Notes: generated by a model not told the origin, from the letters alone. Shown: positions 32,567 through 46,106, counted from the first letter of the stretch. The stretch: 64,000 nt of DNA from Ampullaceana balthica (GCA_944989445.1 CALYLW010000326.1:539782-603781); one strand, 5' to 3'. Translations and numbers: made by a program.

Positions 32567-33356
32567 TGCCTTGAGTGTATATCTTCTGTATTGGACCCAT
32601 CCACCAACAAAAATGATAAACTGGAACAAATTTTAAAAAAGAGCTGCCAAATTCATTACTGGAGAATATTCAAAACTGACAAGAATAACACCATTAGTTA
32701 AATCATTAAACCTTGAAACACTCGAGGATAGAAGAGCAAAGAGCAAAGTAGTAATAATACACTAGGCAATTAATTCTAAATTGGAAATACGGAACAAAAA
32801 TGATCTAATACAACACTCAGAAGTATGGATGAAAATAATTTTCCTATTCCGTATGCAAGAACAAAGACATACTAATTATAGTTCTGCCAGTCTGGAATTG
32901 GGTCAAGGAATGGGTTGCCTGGTCAAACCAGGAGAACGAACACACTATCGACATTTTAAAAAAATGTTTTTCAAAATAATTTTTTTTAATGCTAGGCATA
33001 AACAGCGGATAAGCGTACGAGGCAATAATCTTCTGTCTAGAAAGAAAGTATGTAATGTAAAAAAGAAGAGAACATGGCGGTTCATTGGTTTGTCAATGTA
33101 GAGTTAGTCTGAGCTAGAGACTTCTAGATAAAGTTTTATTATTTTAATAACTCTCCATGTCAATGTTGATACACAGTAAGGTGAGAGAGAACACAATGAA
33201 GACCTCAAAAATACATTTTTTTAAAACTGTCTGTCACTCGTCGTCTTGCATTTATTTCACAAGAATTTCTACAAATGTTTCTGTTGTGGTTGCTTCAGTG
33301 GGAAAGATTTCAAACTGATGAGATTTCCTTAAATGTCCGTGAAGAAGAATGTGGTG

Positions 33357-33363
33357 GTTGTGT

Positions 33364-33395
<32 letters not shown>

Positions 33396-33408
33396 TTGGG
33401 GGGGGGGT
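33357..33408. repeat. (GT)n and poly-G microsatellite
   Basis: About 17 GT dinucleotides followed by a run of nine or ten G. No gene around it from 33061 to 33930 is recognised. Confidence 0.93.
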
Positions 33409-33934
33409 TAAAGGGTAGGCGTGGTCCAGATTGCCCTTGTTCAATTAATGACAACTGGGGACTCAGTTATTGCCCATTACGATCGGTCGATACATTTGTG
33501 AAAGTGTCTTTGTTCATAGGCCCTTAAGTTGGTAGTATTGCCCAGGGATACCCCGGAGTTGGGCAGATATTCACTAATGGCTTATTTCGCACCAATCCAA
33601 AACACTGATGGCGACAGGGCTTTAAGGAGTGTCGAGAGACGGGGAATATCTGTCATGAAGATTACAGGTACATAACGGGGCATTATGCTCAACGTAATTG
33701 AAAATTGTCCTCAACATAATTGAACATTACCCTAAACTTAAATAAACATTACCCGGGGCAAAACGAGGCAACGAGGGTAGTGCTAATGTTTACATTTGTA
33801 ATTCTTGACACATAGTGTGTTTCAATTAACACACTCTCTCCACACGTCACACCTCCCCCACCCCCCTTTTCCCAAACATTTCACAACATGTAAGAAGAAC
33901 GTTTCCCGCTCATAAAGCCTTCCCTAACGGATGT

Positions 33935-34078
33935 TAGCTGCCATGGGGGCAGACGTCACAGCCATGGGAGCAGACGTCACAGCCATGGGAGTGAACGTCA
34001 CGATAAAGGGAACAGACGTCACAGCCATGGGAGTGAACGTCACAGCAATGGGAACAGACGTCACAGCCATCGAAGCAG
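33935..34078. repeat. 21-bp tandem repeat with GACGTCACAGCCATGGGA
   Basis: Six or seven units alternating GCAGACGTCACAGCCATGGG and GTGAACGTCACAGCAATGGG types, so the effective period is 42 bp. Each unit contains an ACGTCA half-CRE. The 66-codon frame across it is incidental. Downstream to 34740 nothing is recognised beyond a hAT-like end (AGGGGTGCGGAAATTAATG) near 34322. Confidence 0.88.
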
Positions 34079-34744
34079 CTATAAGTGTAACTCCTCAAGG
34101 CAAGCTTCTAAAATCATTCCATTTGATGTGATTAGCCCTCAATCGTTTCGTGTGCTTCCAAAAATCCAGCTTCTAGACAAATTATGGAGGTGGTTTCTGA
34201 TAGCTTTGTAGTTTGTTTGTTTTGTTGTTGTTTTTTTTTGTTGATGTTGTTGTTTTTTGTTTTCAATTTGGACATTAGAAAAAATTTTGATTGATCAAAC
34301 GTTTAGTGAATTAAATAAGTAGGGGTGCGGAAATTAATGATTAATTTCTCGATTAATCGGTAAAAAATGTTAACGATTAAATTATTTTTTAACGATTATC
34401 GACCCATCACTTACAAATTATTGGAAGTCAAAAAGTTAAAAAATAATAATACAAAATAGCGGCCAATAAATAATAAATTTCCTGACGATTACACGAACAT
34501 TTTGGTTTTAAACTATCGTACCATGGTTCTAACACTTCGCCTACTTATCAAACCAAATGAAAAGCGTAATGGCAGTAATTGAGTTTGACTATGAGACGGA
34601 AAATTACGAAAGCTCTTCTGACGAATTACTGCGTTACACAATATGAGATGAAAGTTCCTGAATCCATTAACCCTCTACAATTGTGGAAACTTAATGAACA
34701 CCGATATCCGATAATTTCATTCCTTGCCAAGACCGTTTTGTCCA

Positions 34745-36385
34745 TACCAGTTTCGTGATGGTAACAGGCGAAAAAATATTTAAATTAACACTTACTGGGG
34801 GCCAGGGGCCCAAAAGTAGTTTTTTCTATTAAAAACTGAATCATCACTAATTCTCCAACTTCACTTGTAGGTAGAAGCATGAAACTTTGGGAAGTTGTTG
34901 AGTAGCCTCTCACTGTGATAATTGGAAGAAAATTTCCCCAGTAGGTAGAAAGAAGCATGAAACTTTGGGGAAGTTATTGAGTACAATCTTGCGATGGTAA
35001 CAGACGAAAAATTATTTAAATTATCACTTCCTGGGGGCCGGGGGCCCAAATGAAGTTTTTTTCATTAAATTAGCTATATAAAAACTGAAAATCACTAATT
35101 CTCCTATTTCCCGTGTGGGTAGAAGCATGAAACTTGGGGTAGATGTTAAGTACACTTCCACAAAGGTAACAGGTGAAAATGTATTTAAATTATCACTTAT
35201 TGGGGGCCGGGGCCTAATCTATTTTTTTCCTTATATTAAAAACAGAATCATCACTAATTCTCCAACTTCCCGTGTAGGTAGAAGCATGAAACTTTGGGAA
35301 GTTATTGAGTAGCCTCTCGCAACGATAATTGGCGTAAAATAATTTTAAAATTCTCACTCATGGGGGCCGGGGGCCCAAAAACGCTTTTTTCCTCATATGG
35401 ACTATATAAAATATGAAAATAACAAATTTTCTTATTTCCTGAGGAGGCAGAAGCATGAACCTTTTGGAAGTTGTTGAGTACAATCCCGCGATGGTAGCAT
35501 GCGCAAAACAATATTTAAATTATCACTTACTGGGGGCCGGGGGCCCATATGTAGTTTTTTTCTTATATTAAAAACCGTATCATCACTAATTCTCCAACTT
35601 CCCGTGCAGGTAGAAGCATGAAACTTTGGACAGTTCTTGAGAACCCTCTCACGATTAAAAATGGCGAAATATAATTTTAAATTCACACTCTTGGGGACCG
35701 GGGGCCCAAAAGCTTTTTTTTTCCTTATACTGAAAATCCCCTTATTCTCCACTTTCCCGTGTAGATAGAAACATGAATCTTTCGGAAGTTGTTGAGTCCA
35801 CTCCCTCGATGGTAGCATGCAAAAAAAAATATTTAAATTATCACTCACTGGGGGCCGGTGGCCCAAATGTACTTTTTCTTATATAAATACTGACTCAAAG
35901 CTAATTCTCCGATTTCCCGTGTAGGTAAAAGCATGAAACTTTTGGAAATTATTGAGTACACTCCCGCGATGGTAACAGGTCAAACGTTTCACTCACTGGG
36001 GGCCGGTGGCCCAATTTTTTTTCATATATTAAAAGTTAATCCACACAGATTCTCCAACTTCCCATGTAGTTAGAAGCATGAAATTTTGGGAAGTTGTTGA
36101 GTAAACTCCCGGGATGGTAAAAGGCGAATTTTTTGTGTGTTTAATTATCACTCACTGGGGGCCCGGGACACAAATGTAGTATTTTCAACTTATATGAGCT
36201 AAATTACAAATAAAAAACTTTGGATACTGTGTAAATGTATTTTTACAAAACTTGAAAGATAAAAACTTGATGACTTATATTAAAATTCTTTAGGGCATTA
36301 AAAGTATATTTTTTCAATATTTTGTAGCCGGGGGCTTACTAAAATCTTAACTTCCGCAGTATAGCGCGGGTATTTTGCTAGTATC
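34745..36385. mobile_element. ~165-bp tandem array ending in a Helitron-like 3' terminus
   Basis: About nine diverged units of 155-170 bp share ATTTAAATTATCACTTACTG, GGGGGCCGGGGGCCC, CTAATTCTCCAACTTCCCGT, GTAGGTAGAAGCATGAAAC and TTGGGAAGTTGTTGAGTA. After the last unit comes CCGCAGTATAGCGCGGGTAT then TTTGCTAGT: a short hairpin (CCGC/GCGG) about ten bases before CTAG-T, the layout of Helitron 3' ends. Non-autonomous Helitron/Helentron elements with internal tandem repeats are known. The 5' end is not defined. Minus-strand periodic frames (MGPRPPVSDNLN) are by-products. Confidence 0.6.
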
Positions 36386-36462
36386 AAATAAATGACATGA
36401 TTTTGCGAGTTTATCTGGAAAAATATCATAGTTTCCCCGAAAAAGTGTTACTCGTGTTATCG

Positions 36463-36700
36463 ATTACAGACGCTCTTTCAATGCAGAAGGTTATTGCCTC
36501 CTACGCTAATCCGTTGTTTATTCCAGTCCTGCATTTTATAAGAGTTTTAAGTTTCTCATATTGATAGTGTGTTGGTTTTCTGTGTTTGATCAGGGAACTC
36601 ATTCCACCCCCGAATGCAGAGGGGAAGAACAAGATTCTGTATGTGTTTGTTCTTGCATGCCGAATAAGAAAATTGTTTATCAGCCAATATTTCACATTAT
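36463..36700 (-). pseudogene. LINE 3'-end remnant, copy c
   Basis: On the minus strand: IRHARTNTYRILFFPSAFGG-like residues, then GGMSSLIKHRKPTHYQYEK, the same C-terminal region as copy b, followed by AACAACGGATTAGCG, GGAGGCAATAACCTTCTGC and GAGCGTCTGTAATCG, the shared 3' tail. The frame is open for 74 codons, but only the last part of ORF2 is present. Confidence 0.7.
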
Positions 36701-36985
36701 CCCCAGAAACGTGTTGATCTGGCAATATATCAATTTTTCCGCTTAAATGTTTTTTTTTCTGTCAATTTATCACATGCCCTAAAATGTGTTTATTTGGCAA
36801 TATATCACATTATCCCCAGAAATGTGTTTATCTGGCCATATATCACATTATCCCCTAAAAGTTGTTTATTTGGCAATATTTCACATTATCCCCAGAAATG
36901 TGTTGATCTGGCAATATATCATATTATCCCCCAGAAATGTGTTTATCTGGCCATATATCACATTATCCCCAGAAATGTTTTACCA
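36669..36985. repeat. 39-bp minisatellite (ATATATCACATTATCCCCAG)
   Basis: Seven or eight units of ATATATCACATTATCCCCAG plus AAATGTGTTTATCTGGCA. The first unit overlaps the end of LINE copy c. Both plus-strand frames across it are periodic artefacts. Confidence 0.92.
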
Positions 36986-37382
36986 GGCGATATCACTCTG
37001 TCTAACAGGTGCTGCATCCTCTTACTTAATCATTGATAATAAAAATGGCACGCATCTGTGTGCTTCTTGATCCAGACACCAAGCACGCGTCGATAACGAA
37101 CTTACCCCACGATGAATTCTGTGTGTAGTTCCAACAACTAAATTGTCATTGACACCGTTATTATTGTGTCATTTGATGTTAAACCAAAGAATCCAAGCGA
37201 GGTGCTAGTAAAACAATCCCTCACACCTCTAAAACACGCGTGCTCCAGGTCTATCGTGTCTACTCCAACGGTCCACTCTACTCAGGTCCATCACAACCCA
37301 TGCTCACATTTCACGCAACTCTCTTACGAAATTTTAATGCAATTTATAAGCACACATTTCATTGCTACCTGCGGGGAGCGAA

Positions 37383-37585
37383 AGAAAACACGCAGGCGCG
37401 CACGCTCACACAAACACACACAAGGGGACACACACACACAGGCATGCATACACACACACACTCGCACATTCAATAAAATAATCGTTATTTAGTGAATGCA
37501 CCCGTGCCAACAAAGGATGCCATGTAACTATCTCACGCATACACACGCGCGCGCACACACACTCACACACTCGGAAGTAAACACA
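37383..37585. repeat. CA-rich low-complexity region
   Basis: Two patches of (CA)n with GCGC and TCACAC variants, about 37385-37470 and 37540-37585. The flanks 36990-37382 and 37586-38335 hold no gene that I can support. Confidence 0.85.
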
Positions 37586-38339
37586 CACGCCTCGCTAGCC
37601 TGAAGATCACCCCTTGGGTGTACCTACTGGTACAGGCTTGACTTCTACACACGTCGATAGATCAAAGAGAGCTAAAAAAAAATGCCTATCATTCTGTATC
37701 AAGTCTACCTATTAACGGGGAAGTCTTAATGACTGTAGAGCTGCTAAGGAAATGTATCGATTACCAGGCTGTGCCGTTTAAAAATTCGTTTATAACCGGG
37801 TTTAAATCGAATTAATTTTTTTTTAATTTCTGTTTGTAAACCATCACTGTCTTTCTATAAAACTATTGACGTGTAACAGAGACATGAGAATTTTTGTACT
37901 ATTATTTCTTTTTACCCTTTTCTTAAACTGGTCTTTTTGTGCCTTACTTTCAAGGTGAGTGAGAGGGGAGGTAGCCGCTGTTGGACTAAATTGGACAGAA
38001 TTGCTCCCCATTGATGTACAAGCTGTTGCCATACTGTGTTTAAAATAAAATTGCTCTGAACCTCGAAATCTCCACCAAACAAATCAAATGAGTGGGCCGA
38101 GAAAGTGTATTATCCCAAATCTCCTATAACTAGCGTTGATTAGCCGAACATGGGTTAAACTGAAAGTCTTTGGAAAACGGGAGCACAATTGGGTTAAATG
38201 AAGGATGATGGCAACTGAGGTTTTTTTTTATTAGGTCAGTAATACTTTCTGCTAACATTGTATCTCGCCAGTGTAGTAGAGAAACTCGTTAAAATTGTTG
38301 TTACTAGAGACTTGGTACCTAGCATAGGCAACGTTTCTT

Positions 38340-38650
38340 GTCATGTGCACATCAGAAAATTGTTTCTAGAATCACAAAGTAACTTTGCTGCTCATGTACA
38401 CAAAATATTGTCATTAGAATCACAAAGTAACTTTGCTGATCATGTACACATAAATCTGTTACTAGAATCACAAAGTTACTTTGCTGATCCTGTACACATA
38501 AATCTGTTACTAGAATCACAAAGTATCTTTGCTGATCATGTACACATAAATCTGTTACTAGATTCACAAAGTAACTTTGCCGCTCACATACACATCATAG
38601 AATTGTTTCTAGATTCACAAAGTAACTTTGCTACTCGTGTACTCATTAGT
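38340..38650. repeat. 48-bp minisatellite (AGAATCACAAAGTAACTTTG)
   Basis: Six units of AGAATCACAAAGTAACTTTG followed by CTGATCATGTACACATAAAT. As 48 is a multiple of 3, open frames run through on both strands without coding significance. Confidence 0.93.
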
Positions 38651-38734
38651 CGCGTGTTCCTTTTTACGGCAGCTAGCGTGGGGAAACGTCGCTTGTCATG
38701 TACACATGAGAAACGTGTTAGAAGTAGGGGCAGT

Positions 38735-39232
38735 AAGGGTGTACCGGATTTCGGCAAATCCGGAATCCGGCCATTTTTACAAATCTGGCTCCGGCTCAGG
38801 CAGAATTTTACTTTATAAATCCGGCCCAAATCCGGCTGGCCGGTTTTGCAATAAAATACATTTTAATTTTGGCTGGATAGCGAAGTCAATAGTGTTCTCG
38901 CCTCACAACCTGAGGGGTTTGGTATCAACAATAAAAATGTTGATGAATGACTATCGCTAAAAAAAAAGTCCTCCGCTGACCTGGAGAGGAGATGGGCGCC
39001 GCCAAGGTCTACCAAGCCCCGAGAAAGTTCCAATGGAAACATTAGAACCCCCTACGACCACGAGGTTATGGGACACACACAAAAGGTATACATATAATAG
39101 CTCCGGCAAATCAGGAATCCGGCCATTTTTACAAATCTGGCTCCCATTTCGGCCCCGGCAGGATTTCAATTCATAAAGCCAGTCGAATCCAGCTCCGTCG
39201 GATTTCAAAAATTTGAATCCGGTACACCCCTA
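38735..39232. mobile_element. Foldback element with GGTGTACCGGAT ends
   Basis: Left end AGGGTGTACCGGATTTCGG, right end AATCCGGTACACCCCTA, in inverted arrangement; interior has repeated AATCCGGCCATTTTTACAAA on both sides of a unique centre (about 38870-39095). Flanking GTTAGAAG/GTTAGAAT is a possible 8-bp duplication with one mismatch, which would make it hAT-like. It is related to 4472-4731. Confidence 0.65.
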
Positions 39233-39424
39233 GTTAGAATTGACTTTGACATCTAGCGAGGTCCCAGATGATCATTTTATGTGAACGCCACGATTGTATG
39301 GTCGTAAAGTTGCATTCCAATAAACGCAAGTAAATCCTGACTGGAAGTATTCAGAGTGGTCGCATCTAAAATGCGCTCTCTCTCTTCTTTTTTGAAATAT
39401 ACTTTATAAAAACGCATCATAAAC

Positions 39425-39612
39425 CAGTGCTTCTCAAACTTTTTAGTACTGCGGACCGCCAGGAATTTTTTCCATTGCATCAGGGACCGGTGAACTATTT
39501 TCCCTGTACTGACGTGGTAGCGAAATGTCCTTTCCTGGTAACTTCTGCGGACCGGCATCAGATGGCCCACGGACCGGCACCGGTCCGCGAAATACCACTT
39601 TGAGAAGCACTG
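39425..39612. mobile_element. 188-bp hAT MITE, TSD TCATAAAC
   Basis: Ends CAGTGCTTCTCAAACTTTTT and CACTTTGAGAAGCACTG, with perfect 8-bp duplication TCATAAAC at 39417-39424 and 39613-39620. The CAGTGCTTCTCAAAC terminus is a classical hAT signature. Interior is rich in CGGACCGGCA and complementary motifs and has no coding sequence. Confidence 0.95.
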
Positions 39613-39835
39613 TCATAAACAACGCTTTAGCCCTAGTGAAAATTTAGGCACCATAAAAGACCAGTAAAAGATTTCAATGATAATTCTCCATCCCTAAAAC
39701 TATCTATTATTTAACATTTTGCAATGAGATCATTTCGGGCGAGGATCTTTATTTAAAAATGCTTAAAATGTAAATTTGTTTCATAAACGGCGATATGTTC
39801 CCTTAACCGTTTAATACTATAAACGTCAATAACTG

Positions 39836-42800
39836 TTATCCTACTCTAACTGACAGCTAACACAAGTTCTACTACTCTAACTGACAGCTAACACAAGTTC
39901 TCCTACTCTAACTGACAGCTAACACAAGTTCTCCTACTCTAACTGACAGCTAACACAAGTTCTCCTACTCTAACTGACAGCTAACACAAGTTCTACTACT
40001 CTAACTGACAGCTAACACAAGTTCTCCTACTCTAACTGACATGTAACACAAGTTCTACTACTCTAACTGACAGCTAACACAAGTTCTACTACTCTAACTG
40101 ACAGCTAACACAAGTTCTACTACTCTAACTGACAGCTAACACAAGTTCTCCTACTCTAACTGACAGCTAACACAAGTTCTCCCACTTTAACTAACAGCTA
40201 ACACAAGTTCTACTACTCTAACTGACAGCTAACACAAGTTCTCCTACTCTAACTGACAGCTAACACAAGTTCTACTACTCTAACTGACAGCTAACACAAG
40301 TTCTCCTACTCTAACTGACAGCTAACACAAGTTCTACTACTCTAACTGACAGCTAACACAAGTTCTACTACTCTAACTGACAGCTAACACAAGTTCTCCT
40401 ACTCTAACTGACAGCTAACACAAGTTCTCCTACTCTAACTAACAGCTAACACAAGTTATCCTACTCTAACTGACAGCTAACACAAGTTCTCCTACTCTAA
40501 CTGACAGCTAACACAAGTTCTCCTACTCTAACTGACAGCTAACACAAGTTCTCCTACTCTAACTGACAGCTAACACAAGTTCTCCTACTCTAACTGACAG
40601 CTAACACAAGTTCTCCTACTCTAACTAACAGCTAACACAAGTTATCCTACTCTAACTGACAGCTAACACAAGTTCTCCTACTCTAACTGACAGCTAACAC
40701 AAGTTCTCCTACTCTAACTGACAGCTAACACAAGTTCTCCTACTCTAACTGACAGCTAACACAAGTTCTCCTACTCTAACTGACAGCTAACACAAGTTCT
40801 CCTACTCTAACTGACAGCTAACACAAGTTCTCCTACTCTAACTGACAGCTAACACAAGTTCTACTACTCTAACTGACAGCTAACACAAGTTCTACTACTC
40901 TAACTGACAGCTAACACAAGTTCTCCTACTCTAACTGACAGCTAACACAAGTTCTACTACTCTAACTGACAGCTAACACAAGTTATCCTACTCTAACTGA
41001 CAGCTAACACAAGTTCTCCTACTCTAACTGACAGCTAACACAAGTTCTCCTACTCTAACTGACAGCTAACACAAGTTCTCCTACTCTAACTGACAGCTAA
41101 CACAAGTTCTCCTACTCTAACTGACAGCTAACACAAGTTCTCCTACTCTAACTGACAGCTAACACAAGTTCTCCTACTCTAACTGACAGCTAACACAAGT
41201 TCTACTACTCTAACTGACAGCTAACACAAGTTCTACTACTCTAACTGACAGCTAACACAAGTTCTCCTACTCTAACTGACAGCTAACACAAGTTCTCCTA
41301 CTCTAACTGACATGTAACACAAGTTCTACTACTCTAACTGACAGCTAACACAAGTTCTACTACTCTAACTGACAGCTAACACAAGTTCTACTACTCTAAC
41401 TGACAGCTAACACAAGTTCTCCTACTCTAACTGACAGCTAACACAAGTTCTCCTACTCTAACTGACAGCTAACACAAGTTCTCCTACTCTAACTGACAGC
41501 TGAACACAAGTTCTCCTACTCTAACTGACAGCTAACACAAGTTCTCCTACTCTAACTGACAGCTAACACAAGTTATCCTACTCTAACTGACAGCTAACAC
41601 AAGTTCTCCTACTCTAACTGACAGCTAACACAAGTTCTCCTACTCTAACTGACAGCTAACACAAGTTCTCCTACTCTAACTGACAGCTAACACAAGTTCT
41701 CCTACTCTAACTGACAGCTAACACAAGTTCTCCTACTCTAACTGACAGCTAACACAAGTTCTCCTACTCTAACTGACAGCTAACACAAGTTCTCCTACTC
41801 TAACTGACAGCTAACACAAGTTCTCCTACTCTAACTAACAGCTAACACAAGTTATCCTACTCTAACTGACAGCTAACACAAGTTCTCCTACTCTAACTGA
41901 CAGCTAACACAAGTTCTCTACTCTAACTGACAGCTAACACAAGTTCTCCTACTCTAACTGACAGCTAACACAAGTTCTCCTACTCTAACTGACAGCTAAC
42001 ACAAGTTCTCCTACTCTAACTGACAGCTAACACAAGTTCTACTACTCTAACTGACAGCTAACACAAGTTCTACTACTCTAACTGACAGCTAACACAAGTT
42101 CTCCTACTCTAACTGACAGCTAACACAAGTTCTCCTACTCTAACTGACAGCTAACACAAGTTCTCCTACTCTATCTGACAGCTAACACAAGTTCTCCTAC
42201 TCTAACTGACATGTAACACAAGTTCTCCTACTCTAACTGACAGCTAACACAAGTTCTACTACTCTAACTGACAGCTGAACACAAGTTCTCCTACTCTAAC
42301 TGACAGCTAACACAAGTTCTCCTACTCTAACTGACATGTAACACAAGTTCTACTACTCTAACTGACAGCTAACACAAGTTCTACTACTCTAACTGACAGC
42401 TAACACAAGTTCTACTACTCTAACTGACAGCTAACACAAGTTCTCCTACTCTAACTGACAGCTAACACAAGTTCTCCTACTCTAACTGACAGCTAACACA
42501 AGTTCTCCTACTCTAACTGACAGCTGAACACAAGTTCTCCTACTCTAACTGACAGCTAACACAAGTTCTCCTACTCTAACTGACAGCTAACACAAGTTCT
42601 CCTACTCTAACTGACAGCTAACACAAGTTCTCCTACTCTAACTGACAGCTAACACAAGTTCTCCTACTCTAACTGACAGCTAACACAAGTTCTCCTACTC
42701 TAACTGACAGCTGAACACAAGTTCTCCTACTCTAACTGACAGCTAACACAAGTTCTCCTACTCTAACTGACAGCTAACACAAGTTCTCCTACTCTAACTG

Positions 42801-45800
42801 ACAGCTAACACAAGTTCTCCTACTCTAACTGACAGCTAACACAAGTACTACTACTCTAACTGACAGCTAACACAAGTTATCCTACTCTATCTGACAGCTA
42901 ACACAAGTTCTCCTACTCTAACTGACAGCTAACACAAGTTCTCCTACTCTAACTGACAGCTAACACAAGTTCTCCTACTCTAACTGACAGCTAACACAAG
43001 TTCTCCTACTCTAGCTGACAGCTAACACAAGTTCTCCTACTCTAACTGACAGCTGAACACAAGTTCTCCTACTCTAACTGACAGCTAACACAAGTTCTCC
43101 TACTCTAACTGACAGCTAACACAAGTTCTCCTACTCTAACTGACAGCTAACACAAGTTCTACTACTCTAACTGACAGCTAACACAAGTTCTCCTACTCTA
43201 ACTGACAGCTAACACAAGTTCTACTACTCTAACTTACAGCTAACACAAGTTCTACTACTCTAACTGACGGCTAACACAAGTTCTCCTACTCTAACTGACA
43301 GCTAACACAAGTTCTCCTACTCTAACTGACAGCTAACACAAGTACTACTACTCTAACTGACAGCTAACACAAGTTATCCTACTCTATCTGACAGCTAACA
43401 CAAGTTCTCCTACTCTAACTGACAGCTAACACAAGTTCTCCTACTCTAACTGACAGCTAACACAAGTTCTCCTACTCTAACTGACAGCTGAACACAAGTT
43501 CTCCTACTCTAACTGACAGCTAACACAAGTTCTACTACTCTAACTGACAGCTAACACAAGTACTACTACTCTAACTGACAGCTAACACAAGTTCTCCTAC
43601 TCTAACTGACAGCTAACACAAGTTCTCCTACTCTAACTGACAGCTGAACACAAGTTCTCCTACTCTAACTGACAGCTAACACAAGTTCTCCTACTCTAAC
43701 TGACAGCTAACACAAGTTCTACTACTCTAACTGACAGCTAACACAAGTTCTCCTACTCTAACTGACAGCTAACTTAAGTTCTCCTACTCTAACTGACAGC
43801 TAACACAAGTACTACTACTCTAACTGACAGCTAACACAAGTTATCCTACTCTATCTGACAGCTAACACAAGTTCTCCTACTCTAACTGACAGCTAACACA
43901 AGTTCTCCTACTCTAACTGACAGCTAACACAAGTTCTCCTACTCTAACTGACAGCTAACACAAGTTCTACTACTCTAACTGACAGCTAACACAAGTTCTC
44001 CTACTCTAACTGACAGCTAACACAAGTTCTACTACTCTAACTGACAGCTAACACAAGTTCTCCTACTCTAACTGACAGCTAACACAAGTTCTCCTACTCT
44101 AACTGACAGCTAACACAAGTTCTCCTACTCTAACTGACAGCTAACACAAGTTCTCCTACTCTAACTGACAGCTAACACAAGTTCTCCTACTCTAACTGAC
44201 AGCTAAAACAAGTACTACTACTCTAACTGACAGCTAACACAAGTTATCCTACTCTATCTGACAGCTAACACAAGTTCTCCTACTCTAACTGACAGCTAAC
44301 ACAAGTTCTCCTCCTCTAACTGACAGCTAACACAAGTTCTCCTACTCTATCTGACAGCTAACACAAGTTCTCCTACTCTAACTGACAGCTAACACAAGTT
44401 CTCCTACTCTAACTGACAGCTAACACAAGTTCTCCTACTCTAACTGACAGCTAACACAAGTTCTACTACTCTAACTGACAGCTAACACAAGTTCTCCTAC
44501 TCTAACTGACAGCTAACACAAGTTCTCCTACTCTAACTGACAGCTAACACAAGTTCTACTACTCTAACTGACAGCTAACACAAGTTCTCCTACTCTAACT
44601 GACAGCTAACACAAGTTATCCTACCCTAACTGACAGCTAACACAAGTTCTCCTACTCTATCTGACAGCTGAACACAAGTTCTCCTACTCTAACTGACAGC
44701 TAACACAAGTTCTCCTACTCTAACTAACAGCTAACACAAGTTCTCCTACTCTAACTGACAGCTAGCACAAGTTATCCTACTCTAACTGACAGCTAACACA
44801 AGTTCTCCTACTCTAACTGACAGCTAACACAAGTTCTCCTACTCTAACTGACAGCTAACACAAGTTCTCCTACTCTAACTGACAGCTAACACAAGTTCTC
44901 CTACTCTAACTGACAGCTAACACAAGTTCTCCTACTCTAACTGACAGCTAACACAAGTTCTACTACTCTAACTGACAGCTAACACAAGTTCTCCTACTCT
45001 AACTGACAGCTAACACAAGTTCTCCTACTCTAACTGACAGCTAACACAAGTTCTCCTACTCTAACTGACAGCTAACACAAGTTCTCCTACTCTAACTAAC
45101 AGCTAACACAAGTTATCCTACTCTAACTGACAGCTAACACAAGTTCTCCTACTCTAACTGACAGCTAACACAAGTTCTCCTACTCTAACTGACAGCTAAC
45201 ACAAGTTCTCCTACTCTAACTGACAGCTAACACAAGTTCTCCTACTCTAACTGACAGCTAACACAAGTTCTCCTACTCTAACTGACAGCTAACACAAGTT
45301 CTACTACTCTAACTAACAGCTAACACAAGTTATCCTACTCTAACTGACAGCTAACACAAGTTATCCTACTCTAACTAACAGCTAACACAAGTTATCCTAC
45401 TCTAACTGACAGCTAACACAAGTTCTACTACTCTAACTGACAGCTAACACAAGTTATCCTACTCTAACTGACAGCTAACACAAGTTCTCCTACTCTAACT
45501 GACAGCTAACACAAGTTCTACTACTCTAACTGACAGCTAACACAAGTTCTACTACTCTAACTGACAGCTAACACAAGTTCTACTACTCTAACTGACAGCT
45601 AACACAAGTTCTCCTACTCTAACTGACAGCTAACACAAGTTCTCCTACTCTAACTGACAGCTAACACAAGTTCTCCTACTCTAACTGACAGCTAACACAA
45701 GTTCTACTACTCTAACTGACAGCTAACACAAGTTATCCTACTCTAACTGACAGCTAACACAAGTTCTCCTACTCTAACTGACAGCTAACACAAGTTCTCC

Positions 45801-46106
45801 TACTCTAACTGACAGCTAACACAAGTTCTACTACTCTAACTGACAGCTAACACAAGTTCTACTACTCTAACTGACAGCTAACACAAGTTCTCCTACTCTA
45901 ACTGACAGCTAACACAAGTTCTCCTACTCTAACTGACAGCTAACACAAGTTCTACTACTCTAACTGACAGCTAACACAAGTTCTACTACTCTAACTGACA
46001 GCTAACACAAGTTCTCCTACTCTAACTGACAGCTAACACAAGTTCTCCCACTTTAACTAACAGCTAACACAAGTTATCCTACTCGAACTGACAGCTAACA
46101 CAAGTT
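39836..46106. repeat. 31-bp satellite, about 200 copies
   Basis: An uninterrupted 6.3-kb array of a 31-bp unit: CCTACTCTAACTGACAGCTA then ACACAAGTTCT. Recurrent variants are CTACTACTC for CTCCTACTC, GTTATCC, ACATGTAACAC, a 32-bp GCTGAACAC form, CTATCTGAC and CTAACTAAC. The unit carries TAA, TGA and TAA in different phases, so no long open frame exists on the plus strand. Variant combinations recur at multiples of 31 bp (for example AAGTACTACTACTC with GTTATCC and CTATCTGAC around 42845, 43341, 43806 and 44213), showing higher-order structure. Confidence 0.98.

Larger units (their letters stand above)
31510..33060 (+). pseudogene. LINE copy b: RT palm to 3' region, interrupted by a 0.6-kb insertion
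   Basis: Pieces in several frames: YINDLPNSISTGEK (RT domain), a LFTDDS box where LFADDS/T is usual, SKYLGVIINEKLSWNNHFK, IKTLGFKK, then after the insertion DPSTNKNDKLEQI, KLTRITPLVKSLNLETLEDR-like phrases and the C-terminal region. The order matches CR1/jockey-type LINEs. Multiple frameshifts and stops make it dead. The insertion at about 31983-32568 carries a family D copy and a SINE. AGGTTAAAAAGTT is triplicated at about 31605-31637. Confidence 0.82.

Noticed and set aside
39836..46106. CRISPR-like regular array
   Set aside because: Units are contiguous 31-bp repeats without unique spacers, in eukaryotic sequence; the same holds for the other arrays.
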